A DNA stretch of 64,000 nucleotides from Roseovarius sp. (GTDB lineage Bacteria; Pseudomonadota; Alphaproteobacteria; Rhodobacterales; Rhodobacteraceae), in contig JAPOTF010000161.1 of assembly GCA_026709325.1 (NCBI GenBank), positions 1 to 64,000 on the forward strand, written 5' to 3'. The position numbers and the translations under genes were made by a program. Shown here in pieces: positions 45,778-54,300 of this stretch (position 1 is the first letter of the stretch; each line of letters begins with the position of its first letter). Under the pieces are notes generated by a model. The model worked only from the letters and a program-made list of their open reading frames with translations. It did no database searches and was not told where the DNA came from.

Positions 45778-46458
45778 TCAGTCAACCGGGAACCGTGCGG
45801 CAAGATCGGCCAGCAATTCCATGTCCTCCAGTTCAGCGGGGCCGTGCGCCCAGGGACGAAATCGCAAGCGAAAAGCGGCAAGTATATCCGATTCGCCAAC
45901 ATCCGCCGTATAGCCGAAAGCGCGCGCCAAAGTCATAAAACCGCTTTTGGCATCCCTTCTGACCGGCCAAACCGACAGCCCCCGTCTGGAAAGTCTGAGC
46001 CAATCAAACCGCGGGCCGGGATCGAATTTGCGGGATGGCGCCATGTCGGAATGGGCAATTACCCGCTCGGGAGGCACTTTCCATCGACTCATCAGATACT
46101 CAAGCAGTGTTTCCAGTGACGACATTTGCGGTTCGGGAAATGGGTGAAAGCCCGTGTTTGCGAGTTCTATTCCAAAGGAGAGGGAATTGACGTCTTCGAC
46201 TTCCCCCCACTTTCCCGCTCCGGCATGCCATGCGCGCATTTTCTCATCGACAAGCTGCAGGATTCCACCGTCTTCGCATATCATGTAATGGGCGGACACC
46301 TCGGCCGCGGAATCGCAAAGTCTATTCAAGGCGGATTCGGCATCTTCCATGCCGGTGTAATGCAACACAATCAAATCGGGAATTGCGCCGCGTCTTCGGG
46401 GGCCAAAATTGGGTGACGGATGGAATATCGCATCGCGCGGAATTGCCGAAAATGTCAT
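45778..46458 (-). CDS. N-acetylmuramoyl-L-alanine amidase (AmiD/AmpD-like, amidase_2)
   Basis: 226 residues. Amidase_2 fold: LIVLHYTGMEDAESAL (zinc His), SAHYMICEDGGILQLVDE, AWHAGAG, SFGIELANTGFHPFPEPQ, VIAHSDMAPSRKFDPGPRFDW (second His and Asp). No signal peptide, so it is the cytoplasmic AmpD role, cutting anhydro-muropeptides in recycling, working with NagZ. A C-terminal extension of about 60 residues resembles a small peptidoglycan-binding helical domain (AFGYTADVGESDILAAFRLRFRP). Six bp from the lipoprotein gene upstream. Confidence 0.9.
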   Translation of the reverse strand: MTFSAIPRDAIFHPSPNFGPRRRGAIPDLIVLHYTGMEDAESALNRLCDSAAEVSAHYMICEDGGILQLVDEKMRAWHAGAGKWGEVEDVNSLSFGIELANTGFHPFPEPQMSSLETLLEYLMSRWKVPPERVIAHSDMAPSRKFDPGPRFDWLRLSRRGLSVWPVRRDAKSGFMTLARAFGYTADVGESDILAAFRLRFRPWAHGPAELEDMELLADLAARFPVD

Positions 46459-46463
46459 AAACT

Positions 46464-47138
46464 CTAGTTAACCGCTTTGCGAAACGGTGTTGGATCCCAG
46501 TCGCATGCATAACCGTCCCCATCCGGATCTAGGGCCAGGCTGTCGCGTTCAGGTCCACCCTTTGAAAGAAAATCAATCTGCGCCAGATCCGGAAAACTGT
46601 ATTTTGCGCAGTTTCGAAAGTTTCTTATGTCCAGATTCAACCCGCTGCGGGCAAAGACCTTGGTTCCAACGGGATGACTTGTGGCCAACGCGTACGCCAC
46701 GATATTTGGTTCGCTTTCACCGGATCTTTCAGGCAGTTTCTCCACATCCAAAACCTTGTAGCGCGCCCTGTTTTGGGCAATCAGGTCGGCGTCCTCCTTG
46801 ATGTTCCTGATTTCGTCCACCGCTTCAAAGCTGTTTTCAGCCGACATGCCGGACGGCCCGGTAACTGTCTGCGGATTCTCATCGCTTTGGACCAGTTCCG
46901 CCGATTCGGCTTCCGTCTCGTTTTCAGAGGTCTTCAGAGGATCCCGATCAAGTGCGACAGGAGAATCATTCAATGGAACGCCTGATGATTCCGATTCCCC
47001 AATTTCGATTTCATCGCCCGCTTTCACTTCGGGAGTTTCCTCAATCGATATTTCAGATTCAGGTGTTTCGAGTTCCGGAGCACCAGATTCACATCCAGCC
47101 AGAAGCGCTAGAGAAAGTAGCGGGGCGATAATGCGCAT
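46464..47138 (-). CDS. Lipoprotein with C-terminal excalibur-like region
   Basis: 224 residues. Lipoprotein signal MRIIAPLLSLALLAGCESG with lipobox LAGC. A long acidic, low-complexity linker (about 20-110, rich in Glu/Ser/Thr/Pro) is followed by a compact C-terminal domain: KVFARSGLNLDIRNFRNCAK, FPDLAQIDFLSKGGPERD and DPDGDGYACDWDPTPFRKA. The DxDGDGYACDW motif is the excalibur-type calcium-binding signature, and the two cysteines (CAKY...YACDW) could form a disulfide. Outer-membrane or periplasmic location is likely. Function unknown. Same strand and tightly spaced with the amidase. Confidence 0.75.
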   Translation of the reverse strand: MRIIAPLLSLALLAGCESGAPELETPESEISIEETPEVKAGDEIEIGESESSGVPLNDSPVALDRDPLKTSENETEAESAELVQSDENPQTVTGPSGMSAENSFEAVDEIRNIKEDADLIAQNRARYKVLDVEKLPERSGESEPNIVAYALATSHPVGTKVFARSGLNLDIRNFRNCAKYSFPDLAQIDFLSKGGPERDSLALDPDGDGYACDWDPTPFRKAVN

Positions 47139-47171
47139 GGTTCCTGATTCTCATGTTCAAAGTAATTCAAT

Positions 47172-48656
47172 TTACCACCATTTATGCGGCTTGGCCACAA
47201 ATCCCACCGCGTTTTCAAGTGCATGTGCCGTATTCAGAAGATCGCCCTCCTCCCAGGGCCGTCCAATTAGCTGCAGGCCGAGCGGCAAACCGTGCCGATT
47301 TAGTCCGGCAGGTATGGAAATCGCCGGAAGTCCCGCCAGATTTACCGTGACGGTAAAAATGTCATTGAGATACATCTCGACGGGATCATGCGCGTTTCGT
47401 CCCAGCTCAAAAGCCGCCGACGGAGTGGTCGGAGTTAGAATTGAGTCGACACCTTCCGAAAAAGCCGCATCAAAATCGCTTTTTATCAGCGTGCGGACTT
47501 TTCTGGCGCGGTTGTAATAGGCGTCATAATAACCTGCTGAAAGCACATACGTGCCAATCATGATTCTGCGTTTAACCTCGGCCCCGAAACCTTCCGCCCT
47601 GGTTTTCTCATACATTTCGGTTATGCCTTCGCCCTTGTCGAGCCGGGAGCGGCGCCCGTAGCGCACACCGTCATAGCGGGCAAGGTTCGAAGAGGCTTCC
47701 GCCGGAGCAATGACGTAATATGCGGGAAGCGCGTATCTTGCATGGGGAAGGGAAATATCCCGAATGTCTGCGCCGGCGTTCTTCAACATATCCATGCCGT
47801 CCCGCCAAAGCGATTCGATCTCGTCTGGCATCCCGTCCATTCGATATTCCCTGGGAACGCCAATCACCTTGCCGCGAATGTCCCCCGTCAGCATGTACTC
47901 GAAACATGGAACCGGCAAATCGGCAGACGTTGAATCCTTTGAGTCATGGCCACACATGGACTCAAGCATAATGGCGGCGTCACGAACGGATTTTGTCATT
48001 GGCCCCGCTTGATCGAGAGAGGAGGCAAAGGCGATGATTCCCCATCGCGAGCAACGGCCATAGGTGGGCTTGATGCCGGTTATGCCGGTGAACGCGGCTG
48101 GCTGTCGAATGGACCCGCCGGTATCGGTGCCCGTGGCGGCGATGCAAAGATCTGCCGCGACTGCCGCTGCGGAACCGCCCGATGATCCTCCTGGTGTAAG
48201 ATCAGGTCCGTCATCATTGGATTTCCATGGATTTACCACATTGCCATAGATCGAGGTTTCATTTGACGAACCCATCGCAAATTCATCCATGTTGAGTTTT
48301 CCGACCATCACGGCACCGGCTTCAAACAGTTTCGCGGTTACCGTTGACTCGTACTCGGGAATAAAATCGTCAAGTATTGCCGATCCGGCCTGAGATGCGA
48401 CATTTCTGGTGCAAAAAAGATCCTTGACGCCAATTGGCATCCCGCACATTGACGGCGCTCGCCCCGACCTAATTCTACTGTCGGCATCTCTGGCCTGCCT
48501 TATGGCGAGATCGCGAGTCTGATGGACAACCGCGTTTAAATGCGCCGCGGACTCAATGGCGGAAAGACATGAGACGGTTATTTCCTCCGAGGTGGTCTCG
48601 CCTTTTCGCAGCAGGTCTCGGGCAGCGGTTATCGTAAGCCGATTCAAATCCGACAT
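47172..48656 (-). CDS. gatA: Glu-tRNA(Gln)/Asp-tRNA(Asn) amidotransferase subunit A
   Basis: 494 residues of the amidase-signature family. Catalytic Lys in [10 protein letters not shown] and Ser-cisSer in [15 protein letters not shown] plus [20 protein letters not shown]. The GatA N-terminus ([20 protein letters not shown]) and C-terminal [24 protein letters not shown] are present. It releases ammonia from glutamine for transamidation of mischarged tRNA. Its ATG overlaps the gatC stop. gatB is not in the window. Confidence 0.96.
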   Translation of the reverse strand: MSDLNRLTITAARDLLRKGETTSEEITVSCLSAIESAAHLNAVVHQTRDLAIRQARDADSRIRSGRAPSMCGMPIGVKDLFCTRNVASQAGSAILDDFIPEYESTVTAKLFEAGAVMVGKLNMDEFAMGSSNETSIYGNVVNPWKSNDDGPDLTPGGSSGGSAAAVAADLCIAATGTDTGGSIRQPAAFTGITGIKPTYGRCSRWGIIAFASSLDQAGPMTKSVRDAAIMLESMCGHDSKDSTSADLPVPCFEYMLTGDIRGKVIGVPREYRMDGMPDEIESLWRDGMDMLKNAGADIRDISLPHARYALPAYYVIAPAEASSNLARYDGVRYGRRSRLDKGEGITEMYEKTRAEGFGAEVKRRIMIGTYVLSAGYYDAYYNRARKVRTLIKSDFDAAFSEGVDSILTPTTPSAAFELGRNAHDPVEMYLNDIFTVTVNLAGLPAISIPAGLNRHGLPLGLQLIGRPWEEGDLLNTAHALENAVGFVAKPHKWW

Positions 48657-48943
48657 TATTCGACCACCTTGGGCACTGCGAAAAACCCCTCGCGGGCATC
48701 TGGCGCGTTGGAGAGAATCTCGCCCTGCCTGCCTCCATCGGTCACTTTGTCATCCCTGCGCTTGAGGCGCATTGGAGTCACTGAAGTCATTGGCTCGGCA
48801 TTCTCCACATCCACCTCGCCGAGCTGCTCGATAAAATCCAAAATGGCATTGAAGTCCTCGGCAAGAGCTGGCAACTCGCTCCGCTCCACATGAATGCGGG
48901 CAAGCTTGGCCACTTTTGCGGCCTGTTTGGCGTTGATTGACAT
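48656..48943 (-). CDS. gatC: Glu-tRNA(Gln)/Asp-tRNA(Asn) amidotransferase subunit C
   Basis: 95 residues from [17 protein letters not shown]; an in-frame ATG 16 codons upstream lies before the conserved start. It wraps around GatA to stabilise it. Signatures: [33 protein letters not shown], and [20 protein letters not shown] with the terminal [16 protein letters not shown]. Directly coupled to gatA. Confidence 0.95.
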   Translation of the reverse strand: MSINAKQAAKVAKLARIHVERSELPALAEDFNAILDFIEQLGEVDVENAEPMTSVTPMRLKRRDDKVTDGGRQGEILSNAPDAREGFFAVPKVVE

Positions 48944-49078
48944 GACGGTCTCTTTGCTTGTGGTCCTGCTTTGCCTTGCGTTTAACCGCATGGGCCCGTC
49001 AGGTGCAAGCGTTTTGGGACAATCCGAATATCCCGCCGCAACACAATGCCGATTTCAATGATGTTGAAGACAGACGGC

Positions 49079-49807
49079 CTATCCGGCACGCCTAAAAGTT
49101 AGATAATAGAGAGTGCGGCCTTCGCGCAGCGCCTTTTGCTCATATCTTGTCGATATCCAGTCATTCCATGCGCGGCGCCAGTCGGCCGGGCCATCGGCAA
49201 GCCATTCAAATCCATGAGCCGGAACCTGCCGCAATGCCTGGCGAACATAATCTCCGACATCCGTTGAAATCCTGAGTATCGATCCCGGCCGCATTGCGCG
49301 GGCAAGCGGGACCAGATATTCCGGGGTCACAAAACGGCGGCGATGGTGTTTTTTCTTCGGCCACGGATCGGGATACAGCAAAAACGCGCGCTCAAATGAA
49401 TTGTCGGGAACCACATCAAACAGGTCCCGAACATCACCGGGATGTATTTTAATGTTACCGCCACCTTTCTCGCGAATTTTTCCAAGCAGCGTGGCGACTC
49501 CGTTGACATAGGGCTCGCAGCCTATAATTCCAACCCCGGGATTCAACGACGCCTGGTGCAGCATGTGCTCGCCGCCGCCAAAGCCTATCTCCAGCCAAAT
49601 CGGACAGTTGCCAAACAGATTCGACATGTTGATTTTTTCACGATTCGGATTCACGTCCCGCCCAACCGGACCAGGCGAAAATCCATCCAAATCCTCGGCC
49701 AGATAGAGTTTCTGGGATTTGCGAAGACCCCTGCCCCTTGTCCTGCCATGGAAATTGCGCTGTATGGGCGCCTTTATGGTTCCGCTCTGCCGAATGGAAT
49801 TCGTCAT
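49079..49807 (-). CDS. trmB: tRNA (guanine-N7-)-methyltransferase
   Basis: 242 residues. TrmB SAM-dependent fold: WLEIGFGGGEHMLHQASLNP (SAM motif), GCEPYVNGVATLLGKIRE, ERAFLLYPDPWPKKKHHRRRFVTPEYL (PDPWPKxxH signature) and TRYEQKALREGRTLYYL. It makes m7G46 in tRNAs. The N-terminal 25 residues before FHGRTRGRGLRKSQK may be non-conserved; a later start is possible. Confidence 0.94.
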   Translation of the reverse strand: MTNSIRQSGTIKAPIQRNFHGRTRGRGLRKSQKLYLAEDLDGFSPGPVGRDVNPNREKINMSNLFGNCPIWLEIGFGGGEHMLHQASLNPGVGIIGCEPYVNGVATLLGKIREKGGGNIKIHPGDVRDLFDVVPDNSFERAFLLYPDPWPKKKHHRRRFVTPEYLVPLARAMRPGSILRISTDVGDYVRQALRQVPAHGFEWLADGPADWRRAWNDWISTRYEQKALREGRTLYYLTFRRAG

Positions 49808-49867
49808 TCGCTCAACTTCATGCGGAACATTGACTCCCCTTGCGGCAAAAATTCACCTCTTCCGATT

Positions 49868-50764
49868 TTAAACATTCGCGGACTTGATCTCCTTTCCCGA
49901 CTCCCTGCGCCATATGTACAGTCCGGAACAGGCTATGACTATCGATCCAATATATGTCCATATGGAGGGCCACGATTGAAAAATGAATATGCCTGCCAAA
50001 ACCGCCCAAATCGCCTGGCTGTAGATCATTGGAGCGAGAATTGACGCATCCGCCCATCTATGCGCTATGGCCGTGGCGCTATGCCCAAAGAACCCAAACG
50101 CCCCAATCAGAAGCAATATGGTCCATTCCAGTGGAGCATCGGGCCAAATCCATATCGGGATGGCAAACGGCATTAGAGCGGCAACGGCAAGTCCGCTCGA
50201 CCATATCTGCTGAGTTGAATTGCTTTCCACACCCGCCAGCATTCGTGTCATAATGAAATAGAGCGACGCGATGAGCAGGGTTGTCAGCGAGTAAAACAGC
50301 GCCCAGTCGAACTCTGCCCCCCATGGCTGAATCACGATGAGAACACCAAAAAATCCCGCGCATACGGCCAGAACGCGTCTGATGCCAACCCGTTCGCCCA
50401 AAATGGGAATTGCAAGAAGGGTTATCACGATTGGCTGGGCAAAATTTATTGCCGTCGTTACCGTTATCGGCAGATGCTTCAATGCCGTAAAATTAAATAT
50501 TGTGCCGCCAAAAAGAAAAAACGAACGCAATATCTGCCTTGCAGGAGCATGTGAATGAAAAACGTCTTTACCCTCCAGCGGAAAATAAATTGCAAGCCCA
50601 AGCGCAAAGTGCACAAGATATCGAATAAACACGATTTGAATTACGGGCAGACCGGCCAGCGTCAGCCATTTCGCGGTGACGTCAATTCCCGAGAAAAACG
50701 CCACCGCCAGTGCCATCATCATGACTCCGGATGCCGTTCGCTCCTCTCGGGGAAGAACCTTCAT
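49868..50764 (-). CDS. DMT-superfamily permease (EamA family)
   Basis: 298 residues with ten hydrophobic segments in two EamA repeats (first repeat MMMALAVAFFSGIDVTAKWL to CAGFFGVLIVI; second FYSLTTLLIASLYFI to SIVIACSGLYIW). Proline/glycine pattern PITVTTAINFAQPIVITLLAIP and APMIYSQAIWAVLAGIF are typical. Probably an exporter of small metabolites. It ends next to the sugar-acid cluster: 7 bp from the SDR gene on the same strand, so it may be the last gene of that operon. Confidence 0.88.
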   Translation of the reverse strand: MKVLPREERTASGVMMMALAVAFFSGIDVTAKWLTLAGLPVIQIVFIRYLVHFALGLAIYFPLEGKDVFHSHAPARQILRSFFLFGGTIFNFTALKHLPITVTTAINFAQPIVITLLAIPILGERVGIRRVLAVCAGFFGVLIVIQPWGAEFDWALFYSLTTLLIASLYFIMTRMLAGVESNSTQQIWSSGLAVAALMPFAIPIWIWPDAPLEWTILLLIGAFGFFGHSATAIAHRWADASILAPMIYSQAIWAVLAGIFIFQSWPSIWTYIGSIVIACSGLYIWRRESGKEIKSANV

Positions 50765-50771
50765 TGCCTCG

Positions 50772-51494
50772 TCATACAGTCATCCCGCCGTCAATCGCTA
50801 TGCATTGTCCGGTAAGGTAGCGACTCTCGTCCGATCCGAGGTATACAACAAGATCGGCGATCTCCTCGGCCTTTCCAAGTCGCCCCATCGGCTGTCTGGC
50901 CACGAATTCGCCCATAGCCTTCCCGTAATCACCCGTGGCGCGCAGCCGGTCATGCAGACTCGGCGTGTCGACCGTGCCGGGCGCAATGCAGTTGCATCGT
51001 ATTCCCCCGGTTATGTAGTCTGCCGCAACCTGTTTGGTCATGGCAATTGTGGCGCCCTTTGATGTTCCGTAAATGAACCTGTTGGGAAGACCGCGAAGAT
51101 GCGAGCAAACCGAGGCTATATTGACGATGGAACCTCCGCCGAGCTCCAGCATCAAAGGCACGGCAGCCTGAATCGCGTGAAAATGGGCGCGCACATTTAG
51201 ATTCATGGCCATGTCGAATTCATCGTCATTCGCTTCGAGGATTGTTCCCGAATGCACAATTCCCGTGCAATTGACAAGGATGTCGGGATTGGCCTTTTCC
51301 ACCGCGGCGACCAGCGCCTGCTTGTCAAGCGCGTCCAGCGCACATGCCTCCGCAACCTCAAGACCGGCCAGCAGGTCTCCGTTTAAGTCCGTGGCAATCA
51401 CGTCTGCTCCCTCTCTTGCCATCGCAATCGCCGAAGCGCGGCCTATGCCCTGACCGGCGGCAGTTATAAACGCGCGTTTTCCCTCAAGTCTCAC
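50772..51494 (-). CDS. SDR oxidoreductase, 2-keto-3-deoxy-L-fuconate dehydrogenase-like
   Basis: 240 residues. Classical short-chain dehydrogenase: coenzyme motif TAAGQGIGRA, Asp in VIATDLNGD (NAD preference), NCTGIVHSG, catalytic Ser in ASVCSH and YGTSKGA (Tyr-x-x-x-Lys). The GIRCNCIAPGTVDTPSL and LASDE/LGSDESRYLTGQ blocks match the BDH2-like subgroup, which in bacteria includes 2-keto-3-deoxy-L-fuconate dehydrogenase of the L-fucose pathway (as in Xanthomonas). That role fits the UxaA-type dehydratase and FAH hydrolase nearby but is inferred. Confidence 0.82.
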   Translation of the reverse strand: MRLEGKRAFITAAGQGIGRASAIAMAREGADVIATDLNGDLLAGLEVAEACALDALDKQALVAAVEKANPDILVNCTGIVHSGTILEANDDEFDMAMNLNVRAHFHAIQAAVPLMLELGGGSIVNIASVCSHLRGLPNRFIYGTSKGATIAMTKQVAADYITGGIRCNCIAPGTVDTPSLHDRLRATGDYGKAMGEFVARQPMGRLGKAEEIADLVVYLGSDESRYLTGQCIAIDGGMTV

Positions 51495-51549
51495 TTTGCA
51501 TTCTCCTTATTGGGCTGTCATTTCGGATGTTCTCAAAGTCGCGCTCCGC

Positions 51550-52638
51550 TCAATGTTCCAATCCGCCGGCGGAGCCGCCTTTGGCGGATTCCCCGATATC
51601 CGCGATTGCGGACGGATCAATCGCCTTTCCGGTCCTGCCGGAATGGAGCGCCGCAAGTGTTGCGGCAAGTGCCGCGCGGCCATCGGAACCCGTTGACAGA
51701 ATGTCGTCGCGCGCCCCATCAACCGCCTGGGCAAATCTGCCGATCTGCTCTAAAATCGGATTTATGCGGGGCATTGCCGCCCCGGGAATTCCGCGCAGCG
51801 GCTTACGCCAGTCAACATCTTCCGAAGTCACGCCCTCCCATCGCTCCAAAGATGGAAAAGAGAGGGATGCGCGAGTTCCGATGAATCGCATTGAATCCTG
51901 CCCGCTATATGGAATCATTGGATTTTCCCCTGACGCCGCCTCGAAATTCCAGGGTGAAACGCCGGCATCGGAAACAAGGAACGTTCCCATGGAACCCGAG
52001 GCAAAACGAAAAATGACGGCCGCCGTATCCTCAATCGGAAGTCCTCGCGCGGCATTCATGGTCATTGCGGAAACCATGGCGACATCTCCCGCAAAGAGTC
52101 TCAAAAGGTCGATTTCATGACTCAGGTTTGTTAGTATCGGGCCAGATCCCCTTTCTCTTCGCCATGGCGGTTCAAAGTAGCCGGCATGCTTGCGCAATGC
52201 CCATATGCCCTGGATGGCCACGAGATCTCCAAGTCTGCAAATTTCATCACGTGCCGCAATGACAAAGGGATGACATCGGCGGTGATGTCCCGTGTAAAGC
52301 GGCACATCTGCCATGGACGCGGCGGAAACAATTCTGTCCGCTTCCGCCATTGTAAACGCCAGCGGTTTTTCCACCAGCAGCCCCCACCCTTTCGATATTG
52401 CCGCCAGAGCGGAATCGCAATGGTCCGGCGTCGGCGTGGCAATGATCGCGGCCCTTGTATCTTTCGGAACACGCTCGATGTCCGACACCACCGGGAGCCC
52501 CGCCGCGGAAAGTTCCGAGCCGCGCGACAAATCCGTTTCAACCACGGCCGTAAGTCTCGCCGCGGGAGATTTTGCCGCCTGTTCGGCATGTCTGCGGCCA
52601 ATGCTTCCCCCGCCGATGACGCATATCGGCAAATTCAC
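51550..52638 (-). CDS. Gfo/Idh/MocA family oxidoreductase
   Basis: 362 residues from a GTG that overlaps the dehydratase stop (GTGA); an earlier GTG at 52659 is possible. Rossmann fold ICVIGGGSIGRRHAEQAAK, RAAIIATPTPDH, and the EKP motif LLVEKPLAFTMAEAD with the catalytic Lys; MSHEIDLLRLF in the second domain. Family members oxidise sugars or inositols with NAD(P). It could oxidise the parent sugar or sugar acid of this cluster. No lipobox or signal peptide. Confidence 0.88.
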   Translation of the reverse strand: MNLPICVIGGGSIGRRHAEQAAKSPAARLTAVVETDLSRGSELSAAGLPVVSDIERVPKDTRAAIIATPTPDHCDSALAAISKGWGLLVEKPLAFTMAEADRIVSAASMADVPLYTGHHRRCHPFVIAARDEICRLGDLVAIQGIWALRKHAGYFEPPWRRERGSGPILTNLSHEIDLLRLFAGDVAMVSAMTMNAARGLPIEDTAAVIFRFASGSMGTFLVSDAGVSPWNFEAASGENPMIPYSGQDSMRFIGTRASLSFPSLERWEGVTSEDVDWRKPLRGIPGAAMPRINPILEQIGRFAQAVDGARDDILSTGSDGRAALAATLAALHSGRTGKAIDPSAIADIGESAKGGSAGGLEH

Positions 52639-54128
52639 ATCACGGCCCCGATCTGCCACGGGACAAATTCGTGGTCCCCAAGTCCCTGCGCTTCGGATTT
52701 GCTTTTTCCGCCCGACGCCACGGCAAGCAGTGAAGTGTAGATTTCGCGGCCGATTTCCTCAATCGAAGAATCGCCGGAAAGAATCGGACCCGCATCGATA
52801 TCCATATCGTCTTCAAGTCTATTGTACATCTCCGAATTTGTCGCAACCTTCACCGTGGGGGCGGGCTTTGAGCCAAATGCCGACCCCCTTCCGGTCGTGA
52901 ACACCACCAGATTGCAGCCGCCGGCAATTTGTCCGGTTACCGAGGCCGGATCATAGCCCGGACTGTCCATGAAGGCAAAACCCCTTGTCTTCACCCGCTC
53001 CGCATATTTGTAAACGCCCGCAAGGGGCGACGTCCCCCCTTTTGACGCCGCGCCAAGGGATTTCTCCAGAATGGTTGTCAGCCCGCCCCTTTTGTTTCCC
53101 GGACTGGGATTGTTGTCCATGCTGCCGTGATTTCTCGATGTGTAGTCCTCCCACCAGCGGATCAGGTCCACCAGTTTCTCTCCAACCTTTCTGTCAACGG
53201 CTCGTGCCGTCAGGAGATGTTCGGCGCCGTAGATTTCAGGAGTTTCCGCCAGCAGGCCTGTACCGCCTTGCCCTACAAGCAAATCGCATGCATGCCCGAC
53301 AGCGGGATTCGCGGTAATCCCGGACCATGCATCCGACCCTCCGCACTGCAGTGCGACCATCAGTTCGGAGGCGGGAGATGGTTCCCGCCGAACGTCGTTC
53401 GCCACGGGAAGCATCGCCGCCACCTTTCGAATTCCCAGTTCGACGGTTTTCCGGAGCCCTCCGACATCCTGAATGTTCATGGTCTGAAACATTGGCCCGG
53501 ATTTCATTCCATATGCTTCCAGCAGCCAGTCTATCTGATTCATCTCGCATCCAAGACCGGCCATGAGCACGCCTCCCACATTTGGATGCCTGGCATAGCC
53601 CCACATCACGCGCTGCAGCGCCTCAAAGCCATCCCCGGACCCCGCCATCCCGCAGCCGGTGCCATGCACAAAGGCGGCCACCCCGTCGATATTCGGGTAG
53701 TCGGCAAGTTTTTGCGGGGTGAAATGTTCCGCTATAAGTCTTGCGGCGGTGGCGGAACAGTTTACCGACGTGATTATCGCAATGTAGTTTCGGGTGCCCA
53801 CGCGCCCGTCGGGGCGGCGGTATCCCATAAAGGTGTCAATGTTTTCCGCGGGAGCCACGGGCGCGACGTTTGTGCAAAACTCGTATTCCGCATCCACGTT
53901 CCCGAACGCGAGATTGTGAGTGTGCACGTGAAATCCTTTCGGGATGTCCCGGGACGCATGGCCAATCAGCTGGGCGTATTTTCTGACCGCCTCCCCACTG
54001 GCAATGAAGCTTGTGGAAATCTTGTGCCCTTTCGGAATCCGCTCGCACACCCCATCATCGCCGATCTCAAGGGTTTGGATTGCCGTCGAAACATTGTCGA
54101 TTTCCGATAATCTAACGGTTTTCATCAT
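52635..54128 (-). CDS. UxaA family altronate/sugar-acid dehydratase
   Basis: 497 residues from MMKTVRLSEIDNVST, preceded by GAAGG; the frame is open 41 codons further without homology. An N-terminal SAF domain (DDGVCERIPKGHKISTSFI) is fused to the large UxaA/GarD domain: GYRRPDGRVGTRNYIAIITSVNCSATAA, GCGMAGSGDGFEALQRVMWGYARHPNVGG and LQCGGSDAWSGITANPAVGHA. It also has ETPEIYGAEHLL and GGCNLVVFTTGRGSAFGSKPAPTVK. Iron-dependent dehydratase of hexonates giving a 2-keto-3-deoxy acid. The true substrate is likely a relative of altronate or fuconate given its neighbours. Confidence 0.88.
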   Translation of the reverse strand: MMKTVRLSEIDNVSTAIQTLEIGDDGVCERIPKGHKISTSFIASGEAVRKYAQLIGHASRDIPKGFHVHTHNLAFGNVDAEYEFCTNVAPVAPAENIDTFMGYRRPDGRVGTRNYIAIITSVNCSATAARLIAEHFTPQKLADYPNIDGVAAFVHGTGCGMAGSGDGFEALQRVMWGYARHPNVGGVLMAGLGCEMNQIDWLLEAYGMKSGPMFQTMNIQDVGGLRKTVELGIRKVAAMLPVANDVRREPSPASELMVALQCGGSDAWSGITANPAVGHACDLLVGQGGTGLLAETPEIYGAEHLLTARAVDRKVGEKLVDLIRWWEDYTSRNHGSMDNNPSPGNKRGGLTTILEKSLGAASKGGTSPLAGVYKYAERVKTRGFAFMDSPGYDPASVTGQIAGGCNLVVFTTGRGSAFGSKPAPTVKVATNSEMYNRLEDDMDIDAGPILSGDSSIEEIGREIYTSLLAVASGGKSKSEAQGLGDHEFVPWQIGAVM

Positions 54129-54300
54129 TGAAGCCTTCAAGCTCAGGCCGGAGTGCCGGCCTTCCGACGATGGATGGACATGAAAGGCCTTCCCGACAAG
54201 CTGGCGTTCACCGCTTCCCGCAAGGAGCACCATTCCCGCCAGTCGCGGCATTTTCCCTTGAGCGCGGAGCGCGGAATGAATGCCGGTTTCAAATCCTTCA

